Source of the DNA: Sporosarcina sp. Marseille-Q4943
GTDB taxonomy: Bacteria; Bacillota; Bacilli; Bacillales_A; Planococcaceae
NCBI RefSeq assembly: GCF_943736995.1
Contig: NZ_OX031157.1
Location: 1,838,501-1,902,500, forward strand
DNA length: 64,000 nucleotides
Reading direction: 5' to 3'
Part shown: positions 16,207 to 24,612 of the stretch, one piece after another
Numbering within the stretch: position 1 is the first letter of the stretch
Layout of the letters: each line of letters begins with the position of its first letter
Notes under the pieces: model-generated
What the model was told of the DNA's origin: nothing
The model's input: the letters and a program-made list of their open reading frames with translations, nothing else
The model's database searches: none
Position numbers and translations under genes: made by a program

Positions 16207-16527
16207 ATGATGATCGTAACAACTGAAAATATTGCTAATCACCAAATTACAGAAGTGTTAGGTCCCGTATTTGGTTTAACCGTAAGAGCAAGAGGAATTG
16301 GTAAAGATATTGCTGCTGCCTTTAAGGGGCTAGTAGGTGGAGAAATAAATCAATATACGGAAATGCTTGAAGATGCCAGAAAACAAGCAATGGATCGTAT
16401 GGTGAAAAATGCCACTGCAATGGGTGCAAACGCTATTATCATGATGCGTTTTGACTCAGGTGAAATCGGTCAAAATATGAGTGAAATCGTAGCCTATGGA
16501 ACAGCAGTCATTGTAGAAAAGAGATAA
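16207..16527 (+). CDS. YbjQ/UPF0145 family protein
   Basis: A 106-residue protein with the YbjQ pattern: TTENIANHQITEVLGPVFGLTVRA at the N-terminus, a helix around EMLEDARKQAMDRMVKNA, and GANAIIMMRFDS plus AYGTAVIVEK strands at the end. These small soluble proteins form pentameric rings in solved structures and are listed as heavy-metal-binding-like domains, but no firm function is known. AAGGAG lies 9 nt upstream of the first ATG. It is followed by a small membrane protein after 3 bp, a likely partner. Confidence 0.85.
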   Translation: MMIVTTENIANHQITEVLGPVFGLTVRARGIGKDIAAAFKGLVGGEINQYTEMLEDARKQAMDRMVKNATAMGANAIIMMRFDSGEIGQNMSEIVAYGTAVIVEKR

Positions 16528-16530
16528 CTA

Positions 16531-16770
16531 ATGAAATGGATTATAGGATTTTACAGTATCCAATTCCTTATTTTGATTACTTTGATTATCGGATCATGGT
16601 TCATTTGGGATCGCCGTTTCAAAACGAAACACGGCAGGCAAGTACCAAAAGGATTCATACGGACAAATGAGATTTCAATTGATCCAATTACAAACAAAAA
16701 ATTAGTAGTTTATTTCAACCCGGAATCCGGAGAACGTTTTTATAAAGAGGAAGATAGAAAGAGGGAGTAA
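16531..16770 (+). CDS. Small single-pass membrane protein, partner of YbjQ
   Basis: A 79-residue protein with one membrane helix (about 2-25) and a basic, cytoplasmic-looking tail ending in a VVYFNPESGERFYKEE motif. It begins 3 bp after the YbjQ stop, so the two form a bicistronic unit and the protein may hold the YbjQ ring at the membrane. Its family was not recognised. The ribosome binding site is weak (AAAGAG), suggesting coupling to YbjQ translation. Confidence 0.65.
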   Translation: MKWIIGFYSIQFLILITLIIGSWFIWDRRFKTKHGRQVPKGFIRTNEISIDPITNKKLVVYFNPESGERFYKEEDRKRE

Positions 16771-16803
16771 ATGCCCAGCATTTCTCCCCCCACCACTAGC
16801 TAC

Positions 16804-18267
16804 TTATTTTTTTGCGAAAAACTTAACAAGAACCCCGTACGATACTAATGCTGTGATAAAACCACTTATCCAAGAAAGATCAGTAAAAATCGAAAGGGTC
16901 GGGATAAGATTACCACTTAGAGATACTAGCACCCCAAGAATGGTTGCGATATATGCATTCTTGTTAATTCCGCGAAATTTATTGATAGTTTTCATATCTT
17001 TCATATCATAATATAGCTCGTTAAGATTGATCTCTTGTTTAAAAACAAAGAAATATTGATAAATCATTACACCAGATACAGGACCTAAAATAGCACCTAT
17101 TCCGTTTAAGAACGTATAAATACTATCTGGATTTTCCATCAACTTCCACGGCATAATCGCGAATCCCAACAAGCAAGCGATTATTACACCTCTTCGATAA
17201 TTTATCCATTTAGGGAAGAGTGCTGTTAGCTGAAATGCGGCTGGAGTGATGTTAGCCGTAGCATTCGAGTTTACAGTTATCAACAATAAGATTAGCATTG
17301 CAAAAAGAATGGCCGGTAAACTATCCCAATGATTAATTACATTTAGCACATCCCATTGTTCCACGCCATAATGAATAGAACTACCAATAAGAATAGACAT
17401 ACTGGTAAAAGCAAAAATAACGTAACCAACAATCAAGCTTAATCCTTGTCCTACCATTTGATCTTTAGTTGAAGTTGCGTTTTGTGTAAAATCAGCAGCG
17501 CTAACCCCTGGTGCCGCCCAAAATGCCAACACAGCATTAATGATCATCATGTAAGCAAATAGAGGGCTTATATCTTGGTTTGTTCCTTCAACAGAATAGC
17601 TCAAGATATTACCAAAGCCACCACCAACAATGACTCCCCAAATTCCCATGGAGAAGAACAAAACATAAATCAAGACCGTTAACAAAGTATTGAATTTGTT
17701 TAGGAAACTGCTTCCACTAATACTTAATGCAAGGTTCGCTGACCAAAAGATGATAAATGATATTAGTCCTGGCATACCAATACCAAAGAAAGTATAGCTT
17801 CCACCAATTTCTAGAAATCCAGGCCAAAGCTTACCGAAAATAATTAGCAGGGCTTGGGATCCTACGAAAGTTTGTAAACCAAACCAACCTATAGCGACTA
17901 CGATACCTCTTAAGAAACCGGGTATCTTAGCTCCAGCCTCTCCGTAAGTTGCCCGTAAATGCATCGAAAATGGAATACCGTATTTTGAACCAGCTTTTCC
18001 ATTAAAGGCCATAAATACCGCCGTAAGTATGGCACCTAAAACTAAAGCAAGCATGATATTAATAGGAGCTAAACCTAAAACTAAGAAACCACCAGCTGCA
18101 GCATAGTTTGGAATGTTATGCAAATTACCCATCCACAGCGTGAAATAGTTACCAACCTTCATATTGCGTTTATCTTTAGTTTTCGGTAATAAATCCTCGT
18201 TATCGTAACCTCTTGACTTGAATAACTTAACTTCTTCTTGAGTTACACTAATATGTCCCTTACCCAT
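16804..18267 (-). CDS. NCS1-family nucleobase/hydantoin/allantoin permease
   Basis: A 487-residue membrane protein with about 12 helices. The NCS1 landmarks are LWMGNLHNIPNYAAAGGFLVLGL near the start, the SKYGIPFSMHLRATYGEAGAKIP segment, and WFGLQTFVG. Members (PucI, CodB, Mhp1) import cytosine, uracil, allantoin or hydantoins with Na+ or H+. A strong AGGAGG precedes the ATG. It is the last gene of a minus-strand set with an amidase, a cytosine-deaminase-like amidohydrolase and an SDR, so it probably imports the cyclic amide or amine they degrade. Between it and the amidase lies a G/C-rich hairpin at 18337-18361. Confidence 0.88.
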   Translation of the reverse strand: MGKGHISVTQEEVKLFKSRGYDNEDLLPKTKDKRNMKVGNYFTLWMGNLHNIPNYAAAGGFLVLGLAPINIMLALVLGAILTAVFMAFNGKAGSKYGIPFSMHLRATYGEAGAKIPGFLRGIVVAIGWFGLQTFVGSQALLIIFGKLWPGFLEIGGSYTFFGIGMPGLISFIIFWSANLALSISGSSFLNKFNTLLTVLIYVLFFSMGIWGVIVGGGFGNILSYSVEGTNQDISPLFAYMMIINAVLAFWAAPGVSAADFTQNATSTKDQMVGQGLSLIVGYVIFAFTSMSILIGSSIHYGVEQWDVLNVINHWDSLPAILFAMLILLLITVNSNATANITPAAFQLTALFPKWINYRRGVIIACLLGFAIMPWKLMENPDSIYTFLNGIGAILGPVSGVMIYQYFFVFKQEINLNELYYDMKDMKTINKFRGINKNAYIATILGVLVSLSGNLIPTLSIFTDLSWISGFITALVSYGVLVKFFAKK

Positions 18268-18376
18268 ATTGAAATAAACCTCCTAGAGGCTTTTTATTTT
18301 TTTGTTTGTCAATAAAAGCTAGATTAAATTTTTTACCCCCATCTAAAGTAGGACGGGGGTATGCATTTTGGAAGTA

Positions 18377-19636
18377 TTATCTACCTAAAATTTTATGATT
18401 GGCATTACTATAACTATCGACTAAATCCGCAGCAAATTCGGCTAACTGTAAATCACAATCATGAGCTCCGATTAAAGAAATACCAAGTGGCACTTCGTGC
18501 TGTTTAACTAATGGCAGTGTTACTTGTGGTGTACCGGATAAAGGTGAAATACATAATAATTTAGTCGATTGTGCACGTGTTGCATTTATTTCTTCTAAAG
18601 AGCTACTTCTTAAAGGTGCTACAGAGGCAGCTGTAGGTAAGCATAGTAGTGTTCCTTCTGGTAAAATGTCTTTAACTCTTTCAATAACAGCTTGTCTTTT
18701 ATTCAATGCTTCTTTATATTCGCTCATAGTAATTGTAGATGCCCACTCTAATCGTTCTTTTGGACCTGATGAGAGATTCGGACGGTATTTCCTTACCCAA
18801 CCACCGTAACTTTCCCAAACTTCATATCCTTGAATAATCCTAAAAATTTCCGTCCATTCTTCCAAACCATTCGGACTCACTTTTATATTTTCAACTACTT
18901 CAAAATGTTGTTTAAGATGGTTGACAGCAGGCTGTAATGCCTCTACAACATCTTTGTTGATCGAATCAAAACAATCGTCAGCAATGAGCAACCTATTAAA
19001 CGTCACTTTTTTACTGTCATTACCTAATACTTCTTTGGAAACCCGTCTAAAAACATCGGAATTTCTAGCAACATATCCGAGAACGTCCATGCTCTCACAA
19101 TACGGAGCCTCTCCATCATTGGCAACACGTCCATAAGTAGGACGAATACCTAATACTCCATTGTAACTTGCAGGGACCCGAACAGACCCTAGGCAGTCGC
19201 TTCCGTAAGCAAAATCTACTAAACCTCCAGCTGTAGCTGCGCCCGTCCCGCTCGAAGACCCTCCTGTAAAGCGTCTTGGGTCGTGAGGGTTGATTGGAGA
19301 ACCGTAATTCCAATTTTCACCACTTATACTGTAACAAAGCTCATCACAAATCGTTTTCCCAACTAAATCTGCTCCTGCAGATAACGTTTTAGTGACAATA
19401 CTAGAAGTAAAATCATCTGGACCATTAGTCTGTAACCATTCTGGGTGGCCATTACTATAAGTGCTTCCTAAGATTTTAAAAACATCTTTAACTCCAAATA
19501 CAAGTCCCTCGAGATTCCCTTTACCAGACCCTTTCAAAGCGATGTGGTTTTCACGAACAAACGACTGTAGCGCATCATAAGGTGGCTGATCAGAGACAGT
19601 TAAGCGAGCATTATTTAACATGTTAGTAGGAACCAT
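18377..19636 (-). CDS. Amidase of the amidase-signature family
   Basis: A 419-residue hydrolase with the Ser-cisSer-Lys machinery: Lys50 in FGVKDVF, the glycine/serine loop GGSSSGTGAA (about 125-134), and nucleophile Ser151 in SDCLGSVRVPAS. The common SDTGGS is SDCLGS here, a variant also found in some family members. The family cleaves linear amides, including ring-opening products such as biuret or allophanate-type ureas. ATG 19636 has AAAGGTG 7 nt upstream; an earlier in-frame codon does not. It sits 48 bp after the amidohydrolase, suggesting that one opens or deaminates a ring and the other cleaves the product. Confidence 0.85.
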   Translation of the reverse strand: MVPTNMLNNARLTVSDQPPYDALQSFVRENHIALKGSGKGNLEGLVFGVKDVFKILGSTYSNGHPEWLQTNGPDDFTSSIVTKTLSAGADLVGKTICDELCYSISGENWNYGSPINPHDPRRFTGGSSSGTGAATAGGLVDFAYGSDCLGSVRVPASYNGVLGIRPTYGRVANDGEAPYCESMDVLGYVARNSDVFRRVSKEVLGNDSKKVTFNRLLIADDCFDSINKDVVEALQPAVNHLKQHFEVVENIKVSPNGLEEWTEIFRIIQGYEVWESYGGWVRKYRPNLSSGPKERLEWASTITMSEYKEALNKRQAVIERVKDILPEGTLLCLPTAASVAPLRSSSLEEINATRAQSTKLLCISPLSGTPQVTLPLVKQHEVPLGISLIGAHDCDLQLAEFAADLVDSYSNANHKILGR

Positions 19637-19684
19637 ATTTATCACCTTTCCTGAATTAGTAGTAGATAGAAACAAATCGTCTTA

Positions 19685-20950
19685 TTAATCTCCCATTAAA
19701 ACAGATGCCATCTTACGTGATAATTCATTTTGGACAATGACCTTACCATTTTTAATAACATAGCGGACTAAAGGTTGATCATTGATTAAATTGCTCAAAT
19801 CATCACAATCGTAGATAACGATATCAGCATTCTTACCAACTTCTATGCCGTAAGTATCCCTGACCCCTATTGCCTTCGCTGCGTTATATGTGACCATATC
19901 TAATACTGCACGACGTTGATCCGCAGAACCCATTTGTTGTGAAACCTGCAATAAGTAGCCAACAGCGATTAAGTCCGCATTACCGAATGGTGTAAATGCA
20001 TTGCGAATATTATTGGAAGAATAAGCAAGATTTACTCCACGCTCCATCATTGACAATACAGGTGCCATACCACGAGGAATATTTTTTCTCTCAGTGCGTC
20101 CCGTCATAAACATATCCGTTACTGGTAATGGAACGATTGAAACATCTGCTTTAGCAATTTTGTCAAAAATAGGTGCTGCCACTTCGGGATCAAGTGACCC
20201 TAATGTTGTAACATGTCCGATTGCAACTCTACCTTGATATCCTCGTTCGATTGTCATATCGCAAATTAACTCGATGCATGTATTTTGTGGATCATTCGCA
20301 TCCGTACCAAAATCGGCATGCATATCAATCGGCAAGTTGTATTTTTCCGCCAAATCAAAAACGATTTCTAGTTGTTTTTTAGTATCTTCCATTGTTTTTT
20401 CACTATAAGGACAGCCGCCAACTACATCAGCACCCATTTTGATGGATTCCTCCATCATCTCCAGTACGCCTGGAGATTGAATAATGCCTTCTTGAGGAAA
20501 TGCAACGATTTGCAAATCTAGTACTTCTTTATACTTTTCTTTTAAATCTAGAAGTACTTCTACTCCAAGTGTTTTCTCAAAAGGATCCACATCAGGATGC
20601 GCTCTCATTATTGTGGTCCCGTTTAACACCGACCATCTTAATACCTTTTCAGCTCGTTTTTTCACATCATCATATGTATATAATTTCTTTAATTCAGCCG
20701 TATTCTTCAGTGCTTCCTCTAAAGTACCTGATATATTAGGTTTGCGATCTTCAAGAAATGCTTTATCAGGATGGATATGACTTTCAATTAGAGTTGGTAA
20801 TACAGCATTGCCTTTTGCATCAATTTCTTCTAAGTTATTGTCATTTTGAATGTGAGCGGCTATTTCTACAATTTTTCCGTCAATGATTTTGATATCTTTT
20901 TGAGCTTCACCATCTTTGATATGCGCATTTCGTATAATTAAATTACCCAT
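19685..20950 (-). CDS. Cytosine-deaminase/AtzC-like amidohydrolase
   Basis: A 421-residue TIM-barrel metal hydrolase. Metal ligands seen are His58 and His60 (ESHIHPDKAF), His211 (DMHADFG) and His246 (GHVTTLG). The segment normally written G-S-D-N here reads S-S-N-N at 311-314, so the usual metal-binding Asp is replaced by Asn313. The overall closeness is to the CodA/AtzC group that deaminates or hydrolyses N-heterocycles. ATG 20950 follows AGGGGGT. It lies upstream of the amidase and NCS1 permease and downstream of an SDR, with a terminator between SDR and this gene. The substrate is unknown. Confidence 0.85.
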   Translation of the reverse strand: MGNLIIRNAHIKDGEAQKDIKIIDGKIVEIAAHIQNDNNLEEIDAKGNAVLPTLIESHIHPDKAFLEDRKPNISGTLEEALKNTAELKKLYTYDDVKKRAEKVLRWSVLNGTTIMRAHPDVDPFEKTLGVEVLLDLKEKYKEVLDLQIVAFPQEGIIQSPGVLEMMEESIKMGADVVGGCPYSEKTMEDTKKQLEIVFDLAEKYNLPIDMHADFGTDANDPQNTCIELICDMTIERGYQGRVAIGHVTTLGSLDPEVAAPIFDKIAKADVSIVPLPVTDMFMTGRTERKNIPRGMAPVLSMMERGVNLAYSSNNIRNAFTPFGNADLIAVGYLLQVSQQMGSADQRRAVLDMVTYNAAKAIGVRDTYGIEVGKNADIVIYDCDDLSNLINDQPLVRYVIKNGKVIVQNELSRKMASVLMGD

Positions 20951-21037
20951 GGAAAAATACCCCCTATAATTAATTAAATTCATGTATCTTACACAAAAAT
21001 AAAGATTATATTGTGATATAAACTAAAAAAACTTCCT

Positions 21038-21094
21038 AAAAAAAGGGCCTGTCCCCCAGCTCGATAAAACTTTACCGAACTGGGGAATTGCCCT
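21038..21094 (-). terminator. Terminator or attenuator between the SDR and amidohydrolase genes
   Basis: On the minus strand AGGGC-AATT-CCCCAGTTCG pairs with CGAGCTGGGG-GACAG-GCCCT around a loop and is followed by a run of T. It lies 20 bp past the SDR stop. It would split the cluster into two units or let only part of the transcripts pass. Confidence 0.75.
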
Positions 21095-21113
21095 ATAATT
21101 TTTTTAAAAAAAA

Positions 21114-21869
21114 TTATCCAATTGATTGTCCACCATCAATTTTCATTTCAACACCATTGATATGCGTAGCTCTGTCACTTGCTAAATAGGCTGAAAAATA
21201 GGCAACATCTTCAGAGCGGCCAATACGTTCAGATGGAATACTAGCTATTTGTCGAACAACTGCAGGATGTTCTTGATCGATTGCATAGCGGACCATTGGA
21301 GTATCGGTTAATCCTGGACAAAGTGAAACAGCACGAATTCCATCTTTCGCATAATTGAAAGCAAGCTGTTTCGTGTATCCAACAAGTGCGTGCTTAGAAG
21401 TAATGTATGCTGCGTCTCCAACACCAGCAATTGTTCCTCCAATTGAAGCGACATTAATGAATGTTCCCTTCCCTTTTTCAAGCATATGTGGCAAAAGCGC
21501 ATTTGTTAGTAAATAGACTGCTTTAACGTTCACAGCCATGATTCTATCCCATTCATCTTCAGTAATATCTAGAGATGCTTTAAAATCCGCCAAAATAGCG
21601 GCGTTATTCACACAAATATCAACTGTTCCAAACTCTTCAAGCGCTTTATTAATCATAATCTGAACATCTACTCTTTTAGAAATGTCAGCAATAATACTAA
21701 GTACAGTGCCATTCTGGTCTTTAATTAGTTTCTCTGTTTCAGCTAAACCTTCTGCATTCACATCGTTAAGGATTACCTTGGCACCTTCTTTTGCATACTC
21801 AATTGCCTGTGCTCTACCTAGTCCTGATGCAGCGCCTGTAATTAATGCAACTTTCTCTTGTAACAACAT
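21114..21869 (-). CDS. Short-chain dehydrogenase/reductase
   Basis: A 251-residue classical SDR with cofactor motif TGAASGLG (11-18), NNAA (88-91), and the active-site Ser142, Tyr155 and Lys159 (YITSK). The C-terminal IDGGQS pattern is also typical. The cofactor is NAD(H) or NADP(H); Asp36 after the second strand (LNDVN) hints at NAD(H). A strong AGGAGGG precedes the ATG. It is the first gene of the amidohydrolase-amidase-permease set and is preceded by a cre-like site, so carbon catabolite control is likely. The substrate is unknown, perhaps an alcohol or keto group on the degraded heterocycle. Confidence 0.88.
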   Translation of the reverse strand: MLLQEKVALITGAASGLGRAQAIEYAKEGAKVILNDVNAEGLAETEKLIKDQNGTVLSIIADISKRVDVQIMINKALEEFGTVDICVNNAAILADFKASLDITEDEWDRIMAVNVKAVYLLTNALLPHMLEKGKGTFINVASIGGTIAGVGDAAYITSKHALVGYTKQLAFNYAKDGIRAVSLCPGLTDTPMVRYAIDQEHPAVVRQIASIPSERIGRSEDVAYFSAYLASDRATHINGVEMKIDGGQSIG

Positions 21870-21993
21870 AATAACCCTCCTAAATTTATACCCTTACTTC
21901 CTATTTTTAAAATAAAAATAGGTTGTTGTAATTTTTTAATTAAATCACAAAACTATCCTAACAAAACATCAACACAGTATTAGCAAGAAAAAG

Positions 21994-22028
21994 CGAAACC
22001 GCTTTCAAACTTCTCTCCTTTTATTATA
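21994..22028 (-). promoter_or_regulatory. Promoter -10 box and CcpA-type cre site of the SDR operon
   Basis: On the minus strand TATAAT lies at 22028-22023 and, about 7-21 bp past the expected start of transcription, TTGAAAGCGGTTTCG at 22008-21994. That matches 14 of 15 positions of the cre consensus WTGNAANCGNWNNCW. No good -35 box was seen. A 10-bp palindrome (CCTATTTTTA...) follows at 21900-21922. The remaining 21870-22135 DNA is very AT-rich. Confidence 0.6.
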
Positions 22029-22135
22029 TCTAGCCCTTTCAACAAGTTCTATATACTCAATGAACAAAAGAAACGAGCACAAACTATTTAACATGCATAA
22101 CAATTTTAACATTACATTACTTTCTAACAAGACCT

Positions 22136-22393
22136 TTGTTCACTTTGAACAAAGGAAAACTATCATTTTATAAGAAATTGAATGAGGCCCTTTCAGCTGC
22201 AAGCATTAAAAGGGTGGCCGTCTATGTAAGGATAAGCACCGAGGAACAAGCAAGTGAGGGTTACAGCATAACTGCACTACTACAAACTTTACGTCAATAT
22301 GCACAACTATATGGATGGGAAATAGCAGAGGAATACACGGAGGGTACGAAGCGAAGAAGGGGATTCTCAATACCCGCTTTCGACAAAGAATTA
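22136..22393 (+). pseudogene. Large serine recombinase, truncated N-terminal remnant
   Basis: The frame reads KRVAVYVRISTEEQASEGYS followed by LQTLRQYAQLYGWEIAEEYTEG, the N-terminal catalytic start of resolvase/invertase-type recombinases (nucleophile Ser in YVRIS). Only about 65-70 residues match. The usual glycine/arginine-rich catalytic continuation and the long recombinase domains are absent, and the frame runs into the 3' end of rlmH on the other strand. A TTG within an inverted repeat (22132-22155) is the only start. It is the relic of a site-specific recombinase from an integrated element. Confidence 0.7.
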
Positions 22394-22420
22394 TCCCCTT
22401 ATTTACAACTTTTTTTGCCT

Positions 22421-22900
22421 CTATTTATGGTATGGTTCCCCTTTAATAATCCGAAATCCCCGATACACCTGCTCCAACAACACCAATTTCATCAACTGAT
22501 GCGGGAACGTCATCTTTGAGAACGACAATAACTCATCCGCCCGTTTCAATACATCATTATGTAATCCGAGAGACCCACCGATGACAAAGGCGACTTTGCT
22601 TCGCCCGTACGTCATCAACGACTCCATCCCCGCCGCCAATTCCTCGCTCGTTTTCATCTTCCCCTCAATTGCAAGAGCAATGACGTACGCATCCGGATTA
22701 ATTTTTGCAAGAATCCGATCGGCTTCCTTTTTCTTGACGATATCCATATCGGCTTCACTCAATGACTCGGGTGCCTTCTCGTCCGCCACTTCAACAAGAT
22801 CAATTTTTGCATAGGCGCCGAGTCGTTTGGCGTATTCATCGATGCCCATTTTCAAATATTTTTCTTTTAGTTTGCCAACTGACACAATTGTAATATTCAC
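22421..22900 (-). CDS. rlmH: 23S rRNA pseudouridine-1915 N3-methyltransferase RlmH
   Basis: A 159-residue SPOUT methyltransferase, the usual family length. Visible are [17 protein letters not shown] at the start, the SAM-binding knot [10 protein letters not shown], and the C-terminal [22 protein letters not shown] plus GEPYHK. It methylates the pseudouridine in helix 69 of the large subunit rRNA. The start is GTG 22900 with GGTGG upstream; an earlier ATG would add eleven unrelated residues. Its 3' end (CATACCATAAATAG on the coding strand) is equivalent to the SCC attachment site in staphylococci, and a recombinase fossil lies directly beyond it. Confidence 0.95.
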   Translation of the reverse strand: MNITIVSVGKLKEKYLKMGIDEYAKRLGAYAKIDLVEVADEKAPESLSEADMDIVKKKEADRILAKINPDAYVIALAIEGKMKTSEELAAGMESLMTYGRSKVAFVIGGSLGLHNDVLKRADELLSFSKMTFPHQLMKLVLLEQVYRGFRIIKGEPYHK

Positions 22901-22925
22901 AGGGTTGTCCACCTTTGCTGAAATG

Positions 22926-23280
22926 TTATACACAGAACTTATTCACATATCCACAGGAAAAACTATATATTGTGCCCGATTATCCGTTCGCCACAATATA
23001 CGATGCGGGTGTGTCACAGTACTCGCATTTTGTGGATAAGTTTTTCTCTTCCTCGATTTTTTCCATGATCGGAAACGTTTCCTCTTTTGCGACAAACACG
23101 TCAAGTGCATGATTGATATGGGTTTCACAGCTAAATAATTTCATTATCCACACTTCCTTCATCATTTATTTTTTACACAATGTTATTCACAATTTCAACT
23201 TCTTATCCACATGTCGATAACTACTACAGAAAAAACAGGCAGTATAGCCGATGTTCTGCTATGCTGACTGTTGTGGATAA
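22926..23280. promoter_or_regulatory. DnaA-box cluster around the rlmH / CxxH gene / htrC boundary
   Basis: Seven matches to TTATNCACA: 22926-22934 (A variant), 22939-22947 (T), 23031-23039 (minus strand, C), 23144-23152 (C), 23183-23191 (T), 23203-23211 (C) and 23272-23280 (minus strand, C). B. subtilis has a DnaA-bound cluster near yydA, its rlmH, so this looks conserved. It would bind DnaA about 30 kb from oriC. Confidence 0.75.
22980..23144 (-). CDS. CxxH/CxxC small protein
   Basis: A 54-residue protein, MKLFSCETHINHALDVFVAK at the start and CEYCDTPASYIV near the end, so one CETH and one CEYC pair can bind zinc. It matches the CxxH/CxxC protein family seen between htrC and rlmH in many Bacillales. 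GGAAG lies upstream of ATG 23144; two earlier in-frame ATGs lack a site. The start region overlaps a DnaA box (23144-23152). The function is unknown. Confidence 0.8.
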   Translation of the reverse strand: MKLFSCETHINHALDVFVAKEETFPIMEKIEEEKNLSTKCEYCDTPASYIVANG

Positions 23281-23349
23281 ACTATATTACAGCCTTGTAA
23301 AGAGTGTAACATTGTATTCGGTTTTTCGCTTGCTTTCGTGCAAAATCCG

Positions 23350-24612
23350 TTAGAATGTATTGCCGTCGCGTAATTCCATCTCGATTTCAATCAGCTTACC
23401 GTCACGGTACACTTTCATCTTCATCGTGTCACCGACTCTTTTATCATTGTAGAGGTGTTTTCGCAAGCCGACCATGTCAATGATCTTCTTCCCGTCCATT
23501 TCCACAATGACATCATACTGCTTTACGCCTGCCGCTTCCGCTGGTGTGTTGCGGAATACTTGGGTGACGATGACTCCCCCAGCTATATCCTCCGGCAGTT
23601 TCAATACTCCTCTTCGTTCCGAGGAAGGCACATCTTCCAAATTAAAGAGGCTGACGCCCATTGTCGGCCGCTGAACCGTGCCGGTCGTTTCAAGGTCTTT
23701 AATGATCGGCACTGCAATATTGATTGGAATTGCTAGACCGATCCCTTCCACGGTCGACTCCGAAATTTTCATTGAGTTGATACCGACGAGTTGGCCCGCC
23801 ATATTGATGAGCGCACCGCCTGAATTGCCTGGGTTGATGGCGGCGTCTGTTTGCAGGACGTCCGCCTGCCAGTCGACCGTCCCATTCTGATCGAAATCCA
23901 TCGGAATCGATCGGTCCTTCCCGGAGACGATCCCCATCGTTACAGAACCTGCAAAGCCAAGGCCGAGCGGGTTACCAATGGCTATGACCGTTTCTCCACG
24001 CTTCAATGCATCCGAGTCGCCGAACTCGATAACTGTTTTAACATGGGACGCATCGATTTCCACGACGGCCAAGTCAGTCCACATATCGCTGCCGACAAGT
24101 TTTCCATCAGCCTTCGTTCCATCATCGAACGTAATTTCCAACTCTTCCGCGTTTTCCACGACGTGATGGTTTGTAACAATATAGGCTTTGTCGCCTTCCT
24201 TCTTATAGATGACTCCGGAACCGCTGCCTTCGCGCGTCCTTTCAGCCGACGACCAGAAGTCACGTACTGTCTGCAAATTGGTGATGCCAACAACCGTATC
24301 TGCGACATCAGATACAATATCGGTGACATCCGTATTAATATCCATGGATACCCGCTCGCTCGTCAGGTTGTTCTCACCTGTCGTCTCGCTGCCGACTTGT
24401 GGTGTCACTTTCTCCTTGTTGAAAGCAGAATTCATAAGGAACCAGACGATGAGCCCTCCGAGTATTGCACCGAAAAGGGCTGGCAGAAATCCGCCACGGC
24501 GTTTCGGCTTGGCTGGTCTTTCGCTGTATCTTGGCGGTTCTTCACGCCTTTCTGGTTCTTGGATGACCGGCTTTTCTTCCTCATTGCCGGGTCTTTGATT
24601 GAATTCGTCCAT
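23350..24612 (-). CDS. htrC: HtrA/DegP-like membrane-anchored serine protease
   Basis: A 420-residue S1C protease. It has a cytoplasmic Pro/Glu/Arg-rich tail (1-40), one membrane helix (about 42-62), and a trypsin-like domain with the triad His150, Asp180, Ser264 (NPGNSGGALIN). A single C-terminal PDZ domain covers about 315-410. It degrades misfolded proteins outside the membrane. The place after walJ and before rlmH matches B. subtilis HtrC (YyxA). A terminator at 24671-24705 separates it from walJ, so it is likely to have its own promoter in the short gap. There TTTTAA and GGGTAG, 12 bp apart, weakly resemble a SigB promoter. Confidence 0.93.
   Translation of the reverse strand: MDEFNQRPGNEEEKPVIQEPERREEPPRYSERPAKPKRRGGFLPALFGAILGGLIVWFLMNSAFNKEKVTPQVGSETTGENNLTSERVSMDINTDVTDIVSDVADTVVGITNLQTVRDFWSSAERTREGSGSGVIYKKEGDKAYIVTNHHVVENAEELEITFDDGTKADGKLVGSDMWTDLAVVEIDASHVKTVIEFGDSDALKRGETVIAIGNPLGLGFAGSVTMGIVSGKDRSIPMDFDQNGTVDWQADVLQTDAAINPGNSGGALINMAGQLVGINSMKISESTVEGIGLAIPINIAVPIIKDLETTGTVQRPTMGVSLFNLEDVPSSERRGVLKLPEDIAGGVIVTQVFRNTPAEAAGVKQYDVIVEMDGKKIIDMVGLRKHLYNDKRVGDTMKMKVYRDGKLIEIEMELRDGNTF

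Noticed and set aside
18337-18361. Riboswitch between the amidase and the NCS1 permease
   Set aside because: Only one simple TACCCCC/GGGGGTA hairpin is present, with no conserved aptamer core recognisable.
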